DNA from: Verticillium longisporum
Taxonomy: Eukaryota > Ascomycota > Sordariomycetes > Glomerellales > Plectosphaerellaceae
Reading direction: 5' to 3'
Length of the DNA stretch: 64,000 nt
Assembly (NCBI GenBank): GCA_019188255.1
Contig: JAETXT010000009.1
Span: 2,480,001-2,544,000 of the forward strand
The first letter of the stretch is position 1. The number at the start of each line of letters is the position of its first letter. The notes beneath the pieces were generated by a model. It had not been told where the DNA came from. It did no database searches and saw only the letters and a list, made by a program, of their open reading frames with translations. Shown here in pieces: positions 1-12,469 of the stretch. The translations under genes were made by a program, and so were the position numbers.

Positions 1-2578
1 GAGAAGCTTTATAGGATTAATGTCTAATAAAGCTAGGTCGTTCCTCCTATTATAGTAGAAATATTATATTAAAGTAAGCGAGAAACCTAAACCCCTATTT
101 TACGAGAATATTATTAAATAACTAAAATACCGCCCTTATAATACTATTTAATATATATTTCTATTATAATAAGCTAAAGTATTAAATATAGAATTATATT
201 TAGCTTAAACTATAAAAGCTAAAGGCTATAATTATTAATATCTAATTATTTAAGTTTAAGGGTATCTAGATAATAGAATTCTCGGAAAACGATTTAGTAT
301 AGGTTTTAATTTAAAGAATATTATATTAAAAATAAATATCGGGAAAACTATAAAAGTATTAGCGATTATTATATAATAGGGTAAGGAAATTAAATTCTCT
401 ATTAACTTAGATATTAACGTTATTATAGATATTATTAATCTTACCCTTATTTAATTATTAAAACTATAAGAGGTAGAAGGTATAGAAGCTCCTAAACTAT
501 AAACGTTTAATAAATAGATAATAAATAGTTATAGATTATGTACTTTCTTATTTTATTTATTAAATATATAAAATCGACCTTAATTATTATATTAATTATT
601 TATATATATAGAATAATCTAAAAGGTTAAAGTATATCCTTTTATTTAATAATAATATAAATAAGGAAAATATTTAAATAAATATTATTACCCGATCCTTT
701 ATTTAGGGCTATATATTTAACGTAGACTTTAAGGAGTTCGTAAAGATAATAATTAAAGATAAAGCTAAGGTCTATATTACCTATATTATTTAAGTAATAG
801 CTATAATATTTAATATAATAATTCCTATTATCGATAAGCCCTCTCCTAATAATAAATAAGTTAAGGCGCTCCTTTTAGAATTTATAGAGTTTAAAGATAT
901 ATTCTCTAAAGATTTAATAAAAGAACTATTAATACTAAAAGATATAAAGTATTTAGTAGACTTAAAAAAAAGGGCTAAACCTCTTTATAGGCTAATTTAC
1001 TTATTATCCTAGAAATAGCTAGAAGAGCTCTATCGCTGTATAATAGAAGGGGAAGCTATAAAGAGAATTAAGAAATCTATTAATTTTATAAAAGCTTTAG
1101 TATTATTTATACTAAAGAAGGATAAGAATTTATATTTATATATTAATTATTAAAATCTAAATATAATTATTATAAAGAATTAATACCTTCTCCCTCTAAT
1201 AAGCGAACTTTTAGATTATTTAGTTAAAGTAAAGTATTTCTTTAAAATAAATATCTAGGATATTTATTACTAGATTTATATTAAAGAGAATAATTAATAG
1301 AAAACTATATTCCGAACTTAATATAAGTATTATAAATATATTATAATATTATTTAAGCTTATAAATACTTTTACTATATTCTAAGTATATATTTATTAAA
1401 TATTCGCTAAATTATTAGATAATTTCTATATTATTTATTTAAATAATATCTTAATTTATTTAAGAATAAGGGAGGAGTATATAGCTTATTTCTAATAAAT
1501 CCTTAAAAGACTTCGAGATTTTAAGCTCTTTATAAAATAATTAAAATACTTATTTTATTAAAATAAAATAGAATTCCTTAGATTTATTATCTCTAAAGAA
1601 AGTATAATTATAGATCCGAACTATATCTAAGTAATCGTTAATTAATAACCTTTTAAATCTTTTAAAGATATATAAATATTCCTAGGATTTATTAATTTCT
1701 ATTAATAATTTATTAAAAGATATTTTAAGATAATAATACCCCTATTAATATTATTAAAAGGAAGTATTATAAGGGTTAAGAAAGGATTATTTAAATAGCT
1801 ATTTAAAATATAGAAAGTATTTAAAATATTAAAGCTTACTTTTATTATTATTATGATCTTATAATATTAGGATTATATATTTAAAGGTTAGGTCGAGATT
1901 AATATATTAAATAATATTATCTTAAAGATCCTTAGCTAAAAATATAAAAATAGCTAAAGATTTATCGTTTATTATTTATAAAAGCTTTTATTAATAGAAT
2001 AATAATAAAGGATTAAATAATAAGAATTACTTATAATAATAGAAAGCCTAGAATATTAGCGCTATTACCTCGAAAGTATAGATTAAGTCTTTATAGTATT
2101 AACCGATTATTAAGCTTTTAAAAGTATTATATAAGCTTTAGCTAGAGACCTTTAGGGAAGGCTTATATAATAAGTATATTAATTAGCGTCTTTTAATTTC
2201 GAAATTTAATATTAACTTAAGGTTATAAACCTAGTTAATAGTCTCTTAAGATAATTAGATTATATAGGAGAATAAGCATTAATAAGCGATATACTCTTTA
2301 TATTATCTAAAAAGCTATAATTAATAGAAGACTTAGCTATAGATATTAAGCGAATTATTATAAAGATAAAGCTAAAGGACATTATAAGTAGAGCTTATAT
2401 CTAAGCTATCTAAGCGATATTATAAAGATAGAAGCTTATCTTTATATTAAGAAGATATTATAGCTCTAGGGAAAAAGGGCTTTTATTTTTTAAGCGAAGG
2501 GTAATATATATTTATACTATTATAATAAATAAAATAGAGAAGAAAGCTTCTTCTTAACCTCGAAGCTAAGAAGCTAAG
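1..2578 (+). mobile_element. Gypsy-1 retrotransposon, copy A, RIP-degraded pol fragment
   Basis: Relic of a Ty3/Gypsy pol region, reading left to right but full of TAA/TAG stops. A protease-like stretch lies near 410-600. A reverse transcriptase begins near 950 and runs to about 1560; its frame still gives the family blocks of pro-rich entry, LFILKKD, YLLPLISELLDYL and IYLNNILIYL (the YxDD box with D mutated to N). RNase H follows to about 2300. It aligns at about 85-90% by eye with 28074-30652 and, reversed, with 15950-18500. The right end stops abruptly where the GC-richer Gypsy-2 copy begins; the left end is cut by the window. CA and TG dinucleotides are nearly absent, the classic RIP signature. 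No intact product is possible. Confidence 0.85.
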
Positions 2579-5500
2579 TGTTGGAGGCACCTCCAGTGGA
2601 AGGTGCTCCCCCTAGGGCTCCTAGCGGATTTGGACTCCGCTAGAGTCCTAGGCCGGAGCACCCCACTCTACCTATTCATAAGGGCCATGGCCTAGATAGC
2701 TTTAGTTAGGAACTTAACTCTTTTACGATGCTTAGATATGCCCCTAAAGTGAGGTCCCTAATAATAGTAGCAACTAGACTACGTTCACTCTATTATATAA
2801 TCCTAAATTTCTATTAAAGATAATAGATTATTATTAGTAGACGTCTATCTACTATTAGATTAACGAAGAGATAGGAGTCTAAAGATACTAACTATAAGAC
2901 TAATAACCCCTCTTAGCCTACTATTATTAAGTTCCTATTAGGTCTATTAATGCTAGTACTATTAGATTTAAGTCCTCCCTTATTCTTACTTAGAATCCGC
3001 CTATATCGGATATAACGATAGTTAAAGTATACTAGCTATATTACTAGGCTGAAGACTACTAAGACTAAGCCGTTAAGGTGCCTCTAGCAGACTTATCTAT
3101 AGTCTTAGTATTTAGCAAGCTCTTCCCTATTCCTTAAGAATAGTAGTTTATACCTATAAGCTATAGAGCTATATTAGCGTCGTTATCGTCGTTATAAGGT
3201 ATATACCGATATCCGCTAGAGTAGGTCGTAGACTACTACTAAGTTAAGACGAGTTTTTCGATTATAGCAAAAGCACTCCGTATACGTTATATTAAGCTTA
3301 CTACTAAACGGAAATGCTTAAATAATAATAAGACCGTACTCTAGGAGACGGACGCTAAGGACTATTACTAGATAATAGTCTTTAAGTAGGCGGAAGAAAT
3401 TGAAGGTAGAGTAGTTGCGAGGAAGTATTTAGCGAGGACTATTCTAACTAATGATACTCCGTATATTAATACCCCTATTCCTACTATGGAAGATACTATA
3501 ATATCGTAGTTACTATCCCTATCTATCGAATAAGAATCGTTATCTCTATTATAATTAGCTATAGTAGAATAGAATTAGATAGGCTCTACGCCTATAACTA
3601 CCTAATAATAACTAGCTGCTATAATAGAGATCCTATAAATATAAATCTAGGTTAATAATATAAACTAGGCACTAAGTGCTAATAACTAGAAGGTATTAAT
3701 ATATAGATATTTCTACTCGGACTATAAACTAGACTCTAGTAAAAACGAGAACTCTTTAGTTTATACTATTAGCTAAGATATATACTAGATAGATATAGAT
3801 ATATTTCTAGACTCTATAAATAACTAAGCCGATACGCTTAAGAGATAGGCTATAATAGTATATAGTTTATTATAATTATTATTAGGCTTAGCTAAGGTAT
3901 AGTATATTATATTAATAGAAGATAAAAAATAAAGACTTTATACTAAACTTAATATATAGAAGTAATTCCTTAGACGCTAATTCGCCCTAGACTCTATAAA
4001 GGCTACTAAATTACTAAACGCTTATTAGTATACTAGATAGGATATCCGTATAAGTAGGGATTTATAGAAGTTTATATTAAATATAATCTAACTATATAAC
4101 GCTATAGGAATAAATAATCTATTAATATAGCTAAACTAAGCCTATTTTAAGATTAATAGTAATCTAGTAGTATATCTATTTAAGCTAAATCTAAATATTA
4201 TCGTTAATTTATTTATTAGAGATACTTAGGATAAGGCTAAACTACTTTAGAGAGACTTAGCTCTATTAGATATTAGATAGCTAGTAATAATATACGCTAT
4301 TAAAGAAGACTTCGACGAGGATAATAGTCCTAATAGCGGTCCGGATAGAGTTACCTTCCTAGTATATAACTCCTATTACTTAGATTAGTAGAGACGTAAT
4401 AGTAATTATTATAACGTTAATAACCGCTACGAGGCTGACTCTCGCTAAGGACGTAATTAGAATAGATATAGATACGAGACTCGGTTTAATAATAGAAATA
4501 ACTCCTATTATAGGAACGGGTATAATAGCTAGAATTATTAGAATAGATATGATAATACTAGAGATAATTTCCTTTAAGGAGGTAGTACTATTAGAGGTTC
4601 GTTCTAAGGAGAAATTATATTTATATATAGAGGCTATACCTTTAGTGGATAACGAGTAGAGATACGTAGACTATATCGAAGATAGACTAGATATAATAGC
4701 GGTTAGGCGAACTATATATATATCTATCTAATTAATTAAGACTCTTAAGAGAATAAATAGGATTTATAATAGGATAGCTATAAAATAGCTAAAGAGGTTT
4801 TCTTAATATAGGAGGATAAGTAGGGAATATTAGATCGTATTAACTATAATATTACTATTTCCTCTTATTACTCTATACTAATTAGTAAACCTCTATAATA
4901 ATAGTATACTCTATAATACTATTATAAATATAAGAGGAACTTCGTATTAAGAAGATTACTTATAGATTACGTCTTCGCTAATAACTATACTTAGCCGAAA
5001 CTTAAGGGCTAGGGCTTATAAGTAAAAAAGTAAGATATTATTAAAGGATAGATTATAAAGGCGGAACGGAGCGATATTAACGAGTAAGTTATAGGAGAGA
5101 AGTCTATAGAGATTATATTCCTAGTATTTAATGAAGATAATATTATCGAAGCCTAGAGCTTAATATAATTTAAGGATAATTAACGTATTAGAAGAAAGTC
5201 GGGATATAGATATTACTCTTTTCTAGTATTATTTAAATTAAGAGGTAAATAGTACTACGTTATAGTAGATTCTATATACTTCGGAGCAATCGTAGATTAG
5301 GACTAGTTTATAGAATTTAATAAGAATATAATAATCGATATATTAGAGAAGAAAACCGTTTAAGGTATTAATAATATATAAATTAAATTAGATTATAAAG
5401 CGACCTTCGATTTATATATTCTTAGCCTAGTAAGTAAATAGGATATAAGGGTATTTAGATATATAATTATTATAGTATAATATATATAGAATCTAATACT

Positions 5501-6935
5501 AAAGCTACTATTAGGATACGAATTCCTCGATTAGTATAGAGTAGATATACTTTTTAGCTTTAACGATCTAATCTTTAATTATTATTATAGGATATAGATA
5601 CTATTCTTATATAAATCTAAGTCTAATCTAGTTAGGAGAAGAATAGTAGTAACGTCCTAGGCTATTCTATTATTAAAATCGGTTATTAGAGTACTAATAA
5701 GATATAGTAGCTTCCTAAAGTATAACGAATATAAGGTTAAACGGGAATATACCTTTATAGCCGATAACCCTTTAGTATAGTTATATTAGATATCCTATTC
5801 TAGATTATATTTTATATTTATAATTAATAATTTTAAAGATATAGTAAAGGTCGATTAGAATACTCGATTAGGATATATTAAAGATACGAACTTAGAAGGA
5901 AGCTTCTTAGCGGATTAATATATAGCCGAGGTAGTATATAGCTATTAAGAGTTCGATCTAGATAATAATATAGTATTAGCTTTCCTCGTAGAAAAAACGA
6001 TTAATACTATTAAGGAGATTATAATAAGCGGGGAACCTAAGGAATTATACGAATTTAAGCTATCCCTAGGAGCTAAACGCCCTAGAGACGTTAGGGAGAT
6101 ATATATATAAGAGGGAGTTAGTATTTATATGGAGAACCCGTTATAAGCGGATTAAGTTAAATAGCTCTTAGAATCCTTCGATTATTAGAGAGATTATAGA
6201 GTTATTCCTATATTAGACGAGGATTATATAAGAATAGACCTAGTAGACGGATAATAGTCTAAGAAATTAAGCTCTAGGGTATACCCTTTAAGGGTCGAGG
6301 ACCGATAGCTCCTTAATAAGAAATTCGATAAGATATATAAACTAAGAAGACTAGAATAAATAAAATAATTAACTCTATTTAGTTATCCGGTCTTCGTAAT
6401 ATAGTAAATAGTTAATAGTATTTATAAGGTTAGAGTCGTAATAGGTTTTAGATAATTAAATAATATATTAATTCTAAATAATTATCTAGTATTATTATAG
6501 GAGGAAATTATTAACGGCCTATATAGGAAGACCTTCCTATTAATATTTAATATATCCGCCTTCTTCTATTAATTATTAGTTTATAGTATTTATAAGGACT
6601 AGATAGTAATTACTAGTCCCCGTAGACTAGAGAAGTCCTATATAGTACTAATAGGATATAGGAATTCGCTAGTATATACGTAATACTTTATAGACTAGAA
6701 GCTATACTTATATAGACGATTTACGCGAGTATATATTAATAACGTAATAGTCTTTAATAATTCCTTTAAAGAATATATAGAATATTTACGGATTATCCTT
6801 AGTCTTTTCGAAGAATCTAGACTCGCTTTAAGCCCCTTAAAGTTATTCTATATATACCCCTCTATAATATTACTAGGATTCCGAGTTAATATATTAGGAC
6901 TATTAATTATAATAGAGAAGTTAATAGCTATAGGT
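2579..6935 (+). mobile_element. Gypsy-2 retrotransposon, copy E1, RIP-degraded, 3' truncated
   Basis: A second Gypsy family. It opens with TGTTGGAGGCACC at 2579, an LTR-like start directly abutting Gypsy-1 copy A. A gag region follows; an arginine/asparagine/tyrosine-rich tract near 4430-4560 may be nucleic-acid binding. Protease-like sequence lies near 5200-5500. A reverse transcriptase at about 6350-6935 still reads as ISAFFYQLLVYSIYKDQIVI, then VYINNVVVFNNSFKEYIEYL and a final LLGFRV box, matching the fungal Gypsy pattern FFYQxxVHPxDRxKF...CYIDDIVIFS. It stops after the EKL block near 6930, where the mirror-image copy begins. All frames are broken by RIP-type stops. Confidence 0.8.
2602..2662. 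repeat. GC-rich hairpin at the 5' end of Gypsy-2
   Basis: Imperfect inverted repeat of about 61 nt. Outer arms are GGTGCTCC (2602) and GGAGCACC (2655-2662). Middle arms are CCTAGG on both sides, and inner arms CTAGCGGA and TCCGCTAG flank a short loop. A smaller palindrome, GGAGGCACCTCC, precedes it at 2583-2594. It lies in a stretch of about 200 bp (2579-2790) that keeps normal CA/TG content inside the RIP desert. The role is unknown; possibly a folded LTR leader. Confidence 0.75.
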
Positions 6936-9900
6936 ATCTATCTAATATCTATCTTTAATTTTCTATTAAAGTATTATAGATATCTCTATATATAAGCTCG
7001 ATAGATATACTATATCGTCCTATATATTATCTAACTCATATCCGACTCTTATTTATAGTTTAGTCTCCTATTCCTATAAATACGATTTATCCTCTATAAT
7101 AAATAGCCTTAAGAGAGCGTCTAGAATTAAGTTCGTCTTACTTAATATATATACTATATTAAGGCGGAATTAACTTAAATAGGTCGCTATTAATATAAGC
7201 TTTAGGTTAGCTTTATTAATATCTATTATAGTAAAGCTAATATAATTAACGATCCTTCTTAGCGCTTAATAGTCCGTTAATACGATTACTAGATATTAAT
7301 ATAATTAGATTAATATCTATAGCTTTCTTATTATTTATATTAGATAGGCTATCTCTAGCTCTATAGCCTTAGCTAAGGCTTTAGACTTTATAGTTAATCT
7401 ATTAAGAAATATAACTAGCTATATAGCTTTATTAGAAATATATTTACTATCTTAATAAGTATTTATATAGAAGACGGAGAATCTAAAGCTTTTACTATTA
7501 ACGTCTATCTTAAAGAACGTAATCCTATTAAGGTCGTAATAGTATAGTAGAGTTAATCGTATTAGTAATTCCTATAATATATAGAATACTTTCTTTTCTT
7601 CCTCTATTAAGATAAAGGTCTAATTTAAGGTATATACTATTCAGGTATATTTATTTATCTTCTTCTAAGGATCGACTTTAACCTCCTTATAGAGTTATTT
7701 AAGTAATATTATCTTCCTATCTTCTAGCGGTTTTACTCTTAGCTAATAGTATAATATAAATTAACGTAATTATCCTATTATTCCTAGATATATCTCTAGG
7801 TCTAATAATAATATTAAGCACTTTAACTTAATAATAGCTATTAACTTCTCTATTATAATTAATAATCTTAATATATTAATTCGGAATCTTAATAATATTA
7901 TAGAGGGGTATATATAGAATAACTTTAAAGGGCTTAAAGCGAGTCTAGATTCTTCGAAAAGATTAAAGATAATCTATAAATATTCTATATATTCTTTAAA
8001 GGAATTATTAAAGATTATTATATTATCGATATATATTTATATAAATCGTCTATATAGGTATAGCTTCTAGTCTATAAAGTATTATATATATATTAGCGAA
8101 TTCCTATATCCTATTAATACTATATAGGACTTCTCTAATCTATAAGGACTAGTAATTACTATCTAGTCCTTATAAGCGCTATAGACTAGTAATTAATAGA
8201 AGAAAGCGGATATATCGAATACTAATAAGAAGGTCTTCCTATATAGACTATTAATAATTTCCTCTTATAATAATACTAGATAATTATCTAGAATCGATAT
8301 ATCGTTTAATTATCTAAGGTCTATTACGACTCTACTTTTACGAATACTATTAATAATTCACTATACTATAAAGACTAGATAGCTAAATAGAGTTAGCTAT
8401 TTTATCTATTCTAGTCTTCCTAGTTTATATATCTTATCGAATTTCTTATTAAGGAGCTATCGGTCCTCGACCCCTAAGGGGTATACCCTAGAGCCTAGTT
8501 TCTTAAACTACTATCTATCTATTAGGTCTATTCTTATATAGTCCTCGTCTAGTATAGGAATAACTCTATAATCTCTTTAATAATTAAAGGATTCTAGGAG
8601 CTATTTAACTTAATCTACTTATAATAGGTTCTCCGTATAGATATTAACTCCCTCTCGTATACGTATCTCCTTAACGTCCCTAGAGCGTTTAGCTCCTAGG
8701 GATAGCTTAAATTTACGTAATTCCTTAGGTTCCCTGCCTATTATAGTCTCCTCTATAGTATTAATCGTTTTTTTAGCGAGGAAAGCTAATACTATATCGT
8801 TATCTAGATTAAACTCTTAATAATTATATACTACCTTAGCTATATATTAATCCGCTAAGAAGCTTCTTTCTAGGTTTATATCTTTAATATATCCTAATCG
8901 AGTATTCTAATCGACCTTTATTATATCTTTAGAATTATTAATTATAAATATAAAATATAATCTAGAGTAGGATATCTAGTATAATTATATTAAAGGATTA
9001 TCGGCTATAAAGGTATATTCCTATTCGACCCTATATTTATTATACTTCGGGAGGCTATTATATCTTATTAATACTCTAATAACCGATTTCGGTAATAGAA
9101 TAGCCTAGGATATCGCTATTACTCTTCTCCTAACCGGATTAGACTTAAACTTATATAAGAATAGTATCTATATCTTATAATAATAATTAAAGATTAGATC
9201 GTGAGAGCTAAAGAGTATATCTATTCTATACTAATCGAGGAATTTATATCTTAATAGTAGCTTTAATATTAAGTTCTATATATATTATATTATAACGGTT
9301 ATATATCCTAATACCTTTATATTCTATTTACTTATAAAGCTAGGAATATATAAATTAAAGGTCGCTTTATAGTCTAATTCGATTTATATATTATTAGTAC
9401 CTTAAACGGTTTTCTTCTTTAATATATCGATTATTATATTCTTATTAAATTCCGTAAGCTAGTCTTAGTCTACGATTACCCTAGAGTATATAGAATCTAC
9501 TACGATATAGTACTATTTATTTCTTAGTTTAAATAATATTAAAAAGGAGTAATATCTATATCTTAACTTTCTTCTAATATATCGGCCGCTTTTAAGTTAT
9601 ATTAGGCTCTAGGCTTCGATAATATCGTCTTCGTTAAATACTAGGAATATAGTCTCTATCGGAAATACTATCTCTATTAGCTTCTCTCCTATAGCTTATT
9701 TATTAATAGCGCTCTATTCTACTTTTATAGTCTATCTCTTAGTAATATCCTACTTTTTTACTTATAGGCCCTAGCCCTTAAGTTTCGGCTAAGTATAATT
9801 ATTAACGAAGATATAATCTATAAGTAATCTTCTCGATATAAAATTCCTTTTATATTTATAGTAATATTATAGAATATACTATCGTTATAGAGGTTTATTA

Positions 9901-12124
9901 ATTAGCGTAGAATAATAAAAGGAAGTAATAGTATTATAGTTAGTACGATCTAATATTCCTTACTTATCCTCCTATATTAAGAAAACCTCTTTAGCTATCT
10001 TATAGCTATCCTATTATAGGTCCTACTTATTCTCTTAAGAGTCTTAATTAATTAGATAGATATATATATAATTCGCTTAATTATTATCGTATCTAATCTA
10101 TCTTTAATATAATCTATATATCTCTACTTATTATCTATTAAAGGTATAGCCTTTATATATAAATATAATTTCTCTTTAGAGCGAACCTCTAATAATACTA
10201 CCTCCTCGAGGGAAGTTATCTCTAGTATTATCGTATCTATTCTAATAGTTCTAGCTATTATACCTATTCCTATAATAGGAGTTATTTCTATTATTAGACT
10301 AGGTCTCGTATCTATATCTATTCTAATTACGTCCTCGGTAAAAGTTAGCCTTATAGCGGTTATTAATATCGTAGCGGTTATTATTATATCTCTATTAATC
10401 TAGGTAGTAGGAGTTATATACTAGGAAGGTAACTCTATCCGGACTACTATTAAGATTATTATCCTTATCGAAGTCTTCTTTAGTAGTATATACTATTACT
10501 AGCTATCTAGTATTTAATAGAGCTAAATCTCTCTAAAATAATTTAGCCTTATCCTAAATATCTCTAATAAATAAATTAATAATAGTATTTAAATTTAGCT
10601 TAAATAGGTAGATTATTAGATTACTATTAATCTTAAAATAGGCTTAATTTAGCTATATTAATAGATTATTTATTCCTATAATATTATATAATCGGATTAT
10701 ATTTAATATAAACTTCTATAAATCCTTACCTATATAGATATCCTATCTAATATATTAATAAATATTTAGTAGTTCGGTAGCCTTTATAGAGTTTAGGGCG
10801 AACTAGTATCTAAGGAGTCGCTTCTATATATTAAGTCTAATACGAAATCTTTATTTTTCGTCTTCTATTAATATAATATATTATACCTTAGCTAAGCCTA
10901 ATAATAATTATAATAGACTACGTACTATTATAGCCTATCTCTTAAGCGTATTAGCTTAGTTATTTATAGAGTCTAGAAATGTATCCATATCTATCTAATA
11001 TATATCTTAGCTAATAGTATAGATTAAAGAGTTCTCGTTTTTACTAGAATCTAGTTTATAGTCCGAGTAGAAATACCTATATATCGATACCTTCTAGTTA
11101 TTAGAACTTAGTCCTTAATTTACGTTATTAACCTAGATTTATATTTATAGGATCTCTATTATAGTAGCTAGTTACTACTAAGTAATTATAAGCGTAGAGC
11201 CTATCTAATTCTATTCTATTATAGCTAATTATCCGATTAATAGGGATAATAATTCTTATCTAATAAATAGGGATAATAATTCTTATCCGATTAATAGGGA
11301 TAATAATTATAATATTATAATATCCTCTATTATAGGAATAGGGTTTATCTTTATAGAATATTTCTTAATAGTAATTCTACCCTCGATTTCCTTAGTTTAC
11401 TTAAAGATTACTATCTAATATCGGTCTTTAGCGTCTATTTCCTAGAATATAGCTTTATTATTATTTAGACTCTTCTATTAATTAATTAGTTTAGCGTATC
11501 GTACTCGTAGTATCCTCGCTATCTACGAGAAAGCTATCTTAACTTAGTAATAGTCTACTACTTATTCTAGTAGATATTAGTATATACTTTATAATAACGA
11601 TAACGAAGCTAATATAGCTCTATAGCTTATAAGTATAAACTATTATTCTTAAGGAATAGGGGAGAGCTTATTAAATACTAAGACTATAGATAAGTCTACT
11701 AGAGGCACCTTAACGGCTTAGTCTTAGTAGTCTTTAGCCTAGTAATATAGCTAGTATACTTTAATTATCGTCGTATCCGATATAGGCGGATTCTAGGTAA
11801 GGAGGACTTAAATCTAATAATATAAGCGAGATAAAACTTAATAGACTTAATAGGAACTTAATAATAATAGGCTAAGAGGGGTCGTTAGTCTTATTTATAG
11901 TTAATATCTTTAGACTCCTATCTCTTTATTAATCTAATAGTAGATAGACGTCTATTAATAATAATCTATTATCTTTAATAGAAATTTAGGATTATATAAT
12001 AGAGCGAATAGAATCTAATTACTATTATTATTAAGGACCTTACTTTAGGGGTATATCTAAGTATAGTAAAAGAGTTAAGGTTTCTTACTAAAGCTATCTA
12101 GGCCATAGCCCTTATAAATAGAGT
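6936..12124 (-). mobile_element. Gypsy-2 retrotransposon, copy E2 (left part), inverted to E1
   Basis: Near mirror image of 2579-6935: coordinates of matching blocks sum to about 14770 throughout, for example 6842-6935 with 7830-7925 and 6090 with 8680. On the minus strand it carries gag, protease and reverse transcriptase (about 8420-7800). Unlike E1 it continues past the EKL box into a YLGxxGYY block and RNase H/connection sequence down to about 6936. It is interrupted at 12124 by a full-length Gypsy-1 element; the missing 5' end resumes at 19698-19742. Heavily RIP-mutated with no intact reading frame. Confidence 0.78.
11247..11309. repeat. Short tandem repeat in Gypsy-2 gag
   Basis: The unit AATAGGGATAATAATTCTTATC, with small variations, occurs as adjacent copies in this stretch (GATTAATAGGGATAATAATTC, then AATAAATAGGGATAATAATTC, then GATTAATAGGGATAATAATTA). 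It lies in the gag half of copy E2. I did not see the same expansion in E1 at the mirrored position, so it probably arose after the two copies separated. Confidence 0.5.
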
Positions 12125-12322
12125 TGTAAAGGTATAGGGCTAAGGGCCTAGATTAGGGAAAGTAATTAGATCGGCGAATAGTCGGTAAGCTATTATATTA
12201 ACTTTAACTTATCGAGGCTATCGAGTATAGCCTCGACTTCTCCTTTTTAAACTAGGGCTTATCGCTAAAGTATCTATAATAATATAAATAGGGGTTAGGT
12301 TCCTAACGTCTAACTCCTTATA
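12125..12322 (-). repeat. Gypsy-1 copy B LTR (left, 3' LTR of the element)
   Basis: 198 bp, starting TGTAAAGG and ending CCTTATA (probably CCTTACA before RIP). It differs from the right LTR at about 16 positions by eye. All are C/T or G/A transitions and there is no indel, so the pair diverged by RIP rather than ordinary drift. Confidence 0.9.
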
Positions 12323-12469
12323 TTACCTCCCCTCCTAGAGGTCTAGTCCCTAGAATTCGTAATACCTTCGCTAATACGTCTTAGTACCTTAATATATTAC
12401 TTCTTAGGCCTTATTCCCCCGTATAGCTATAATATAGAGCTAGGTTAGATACGTTATAGAAATTATAAT

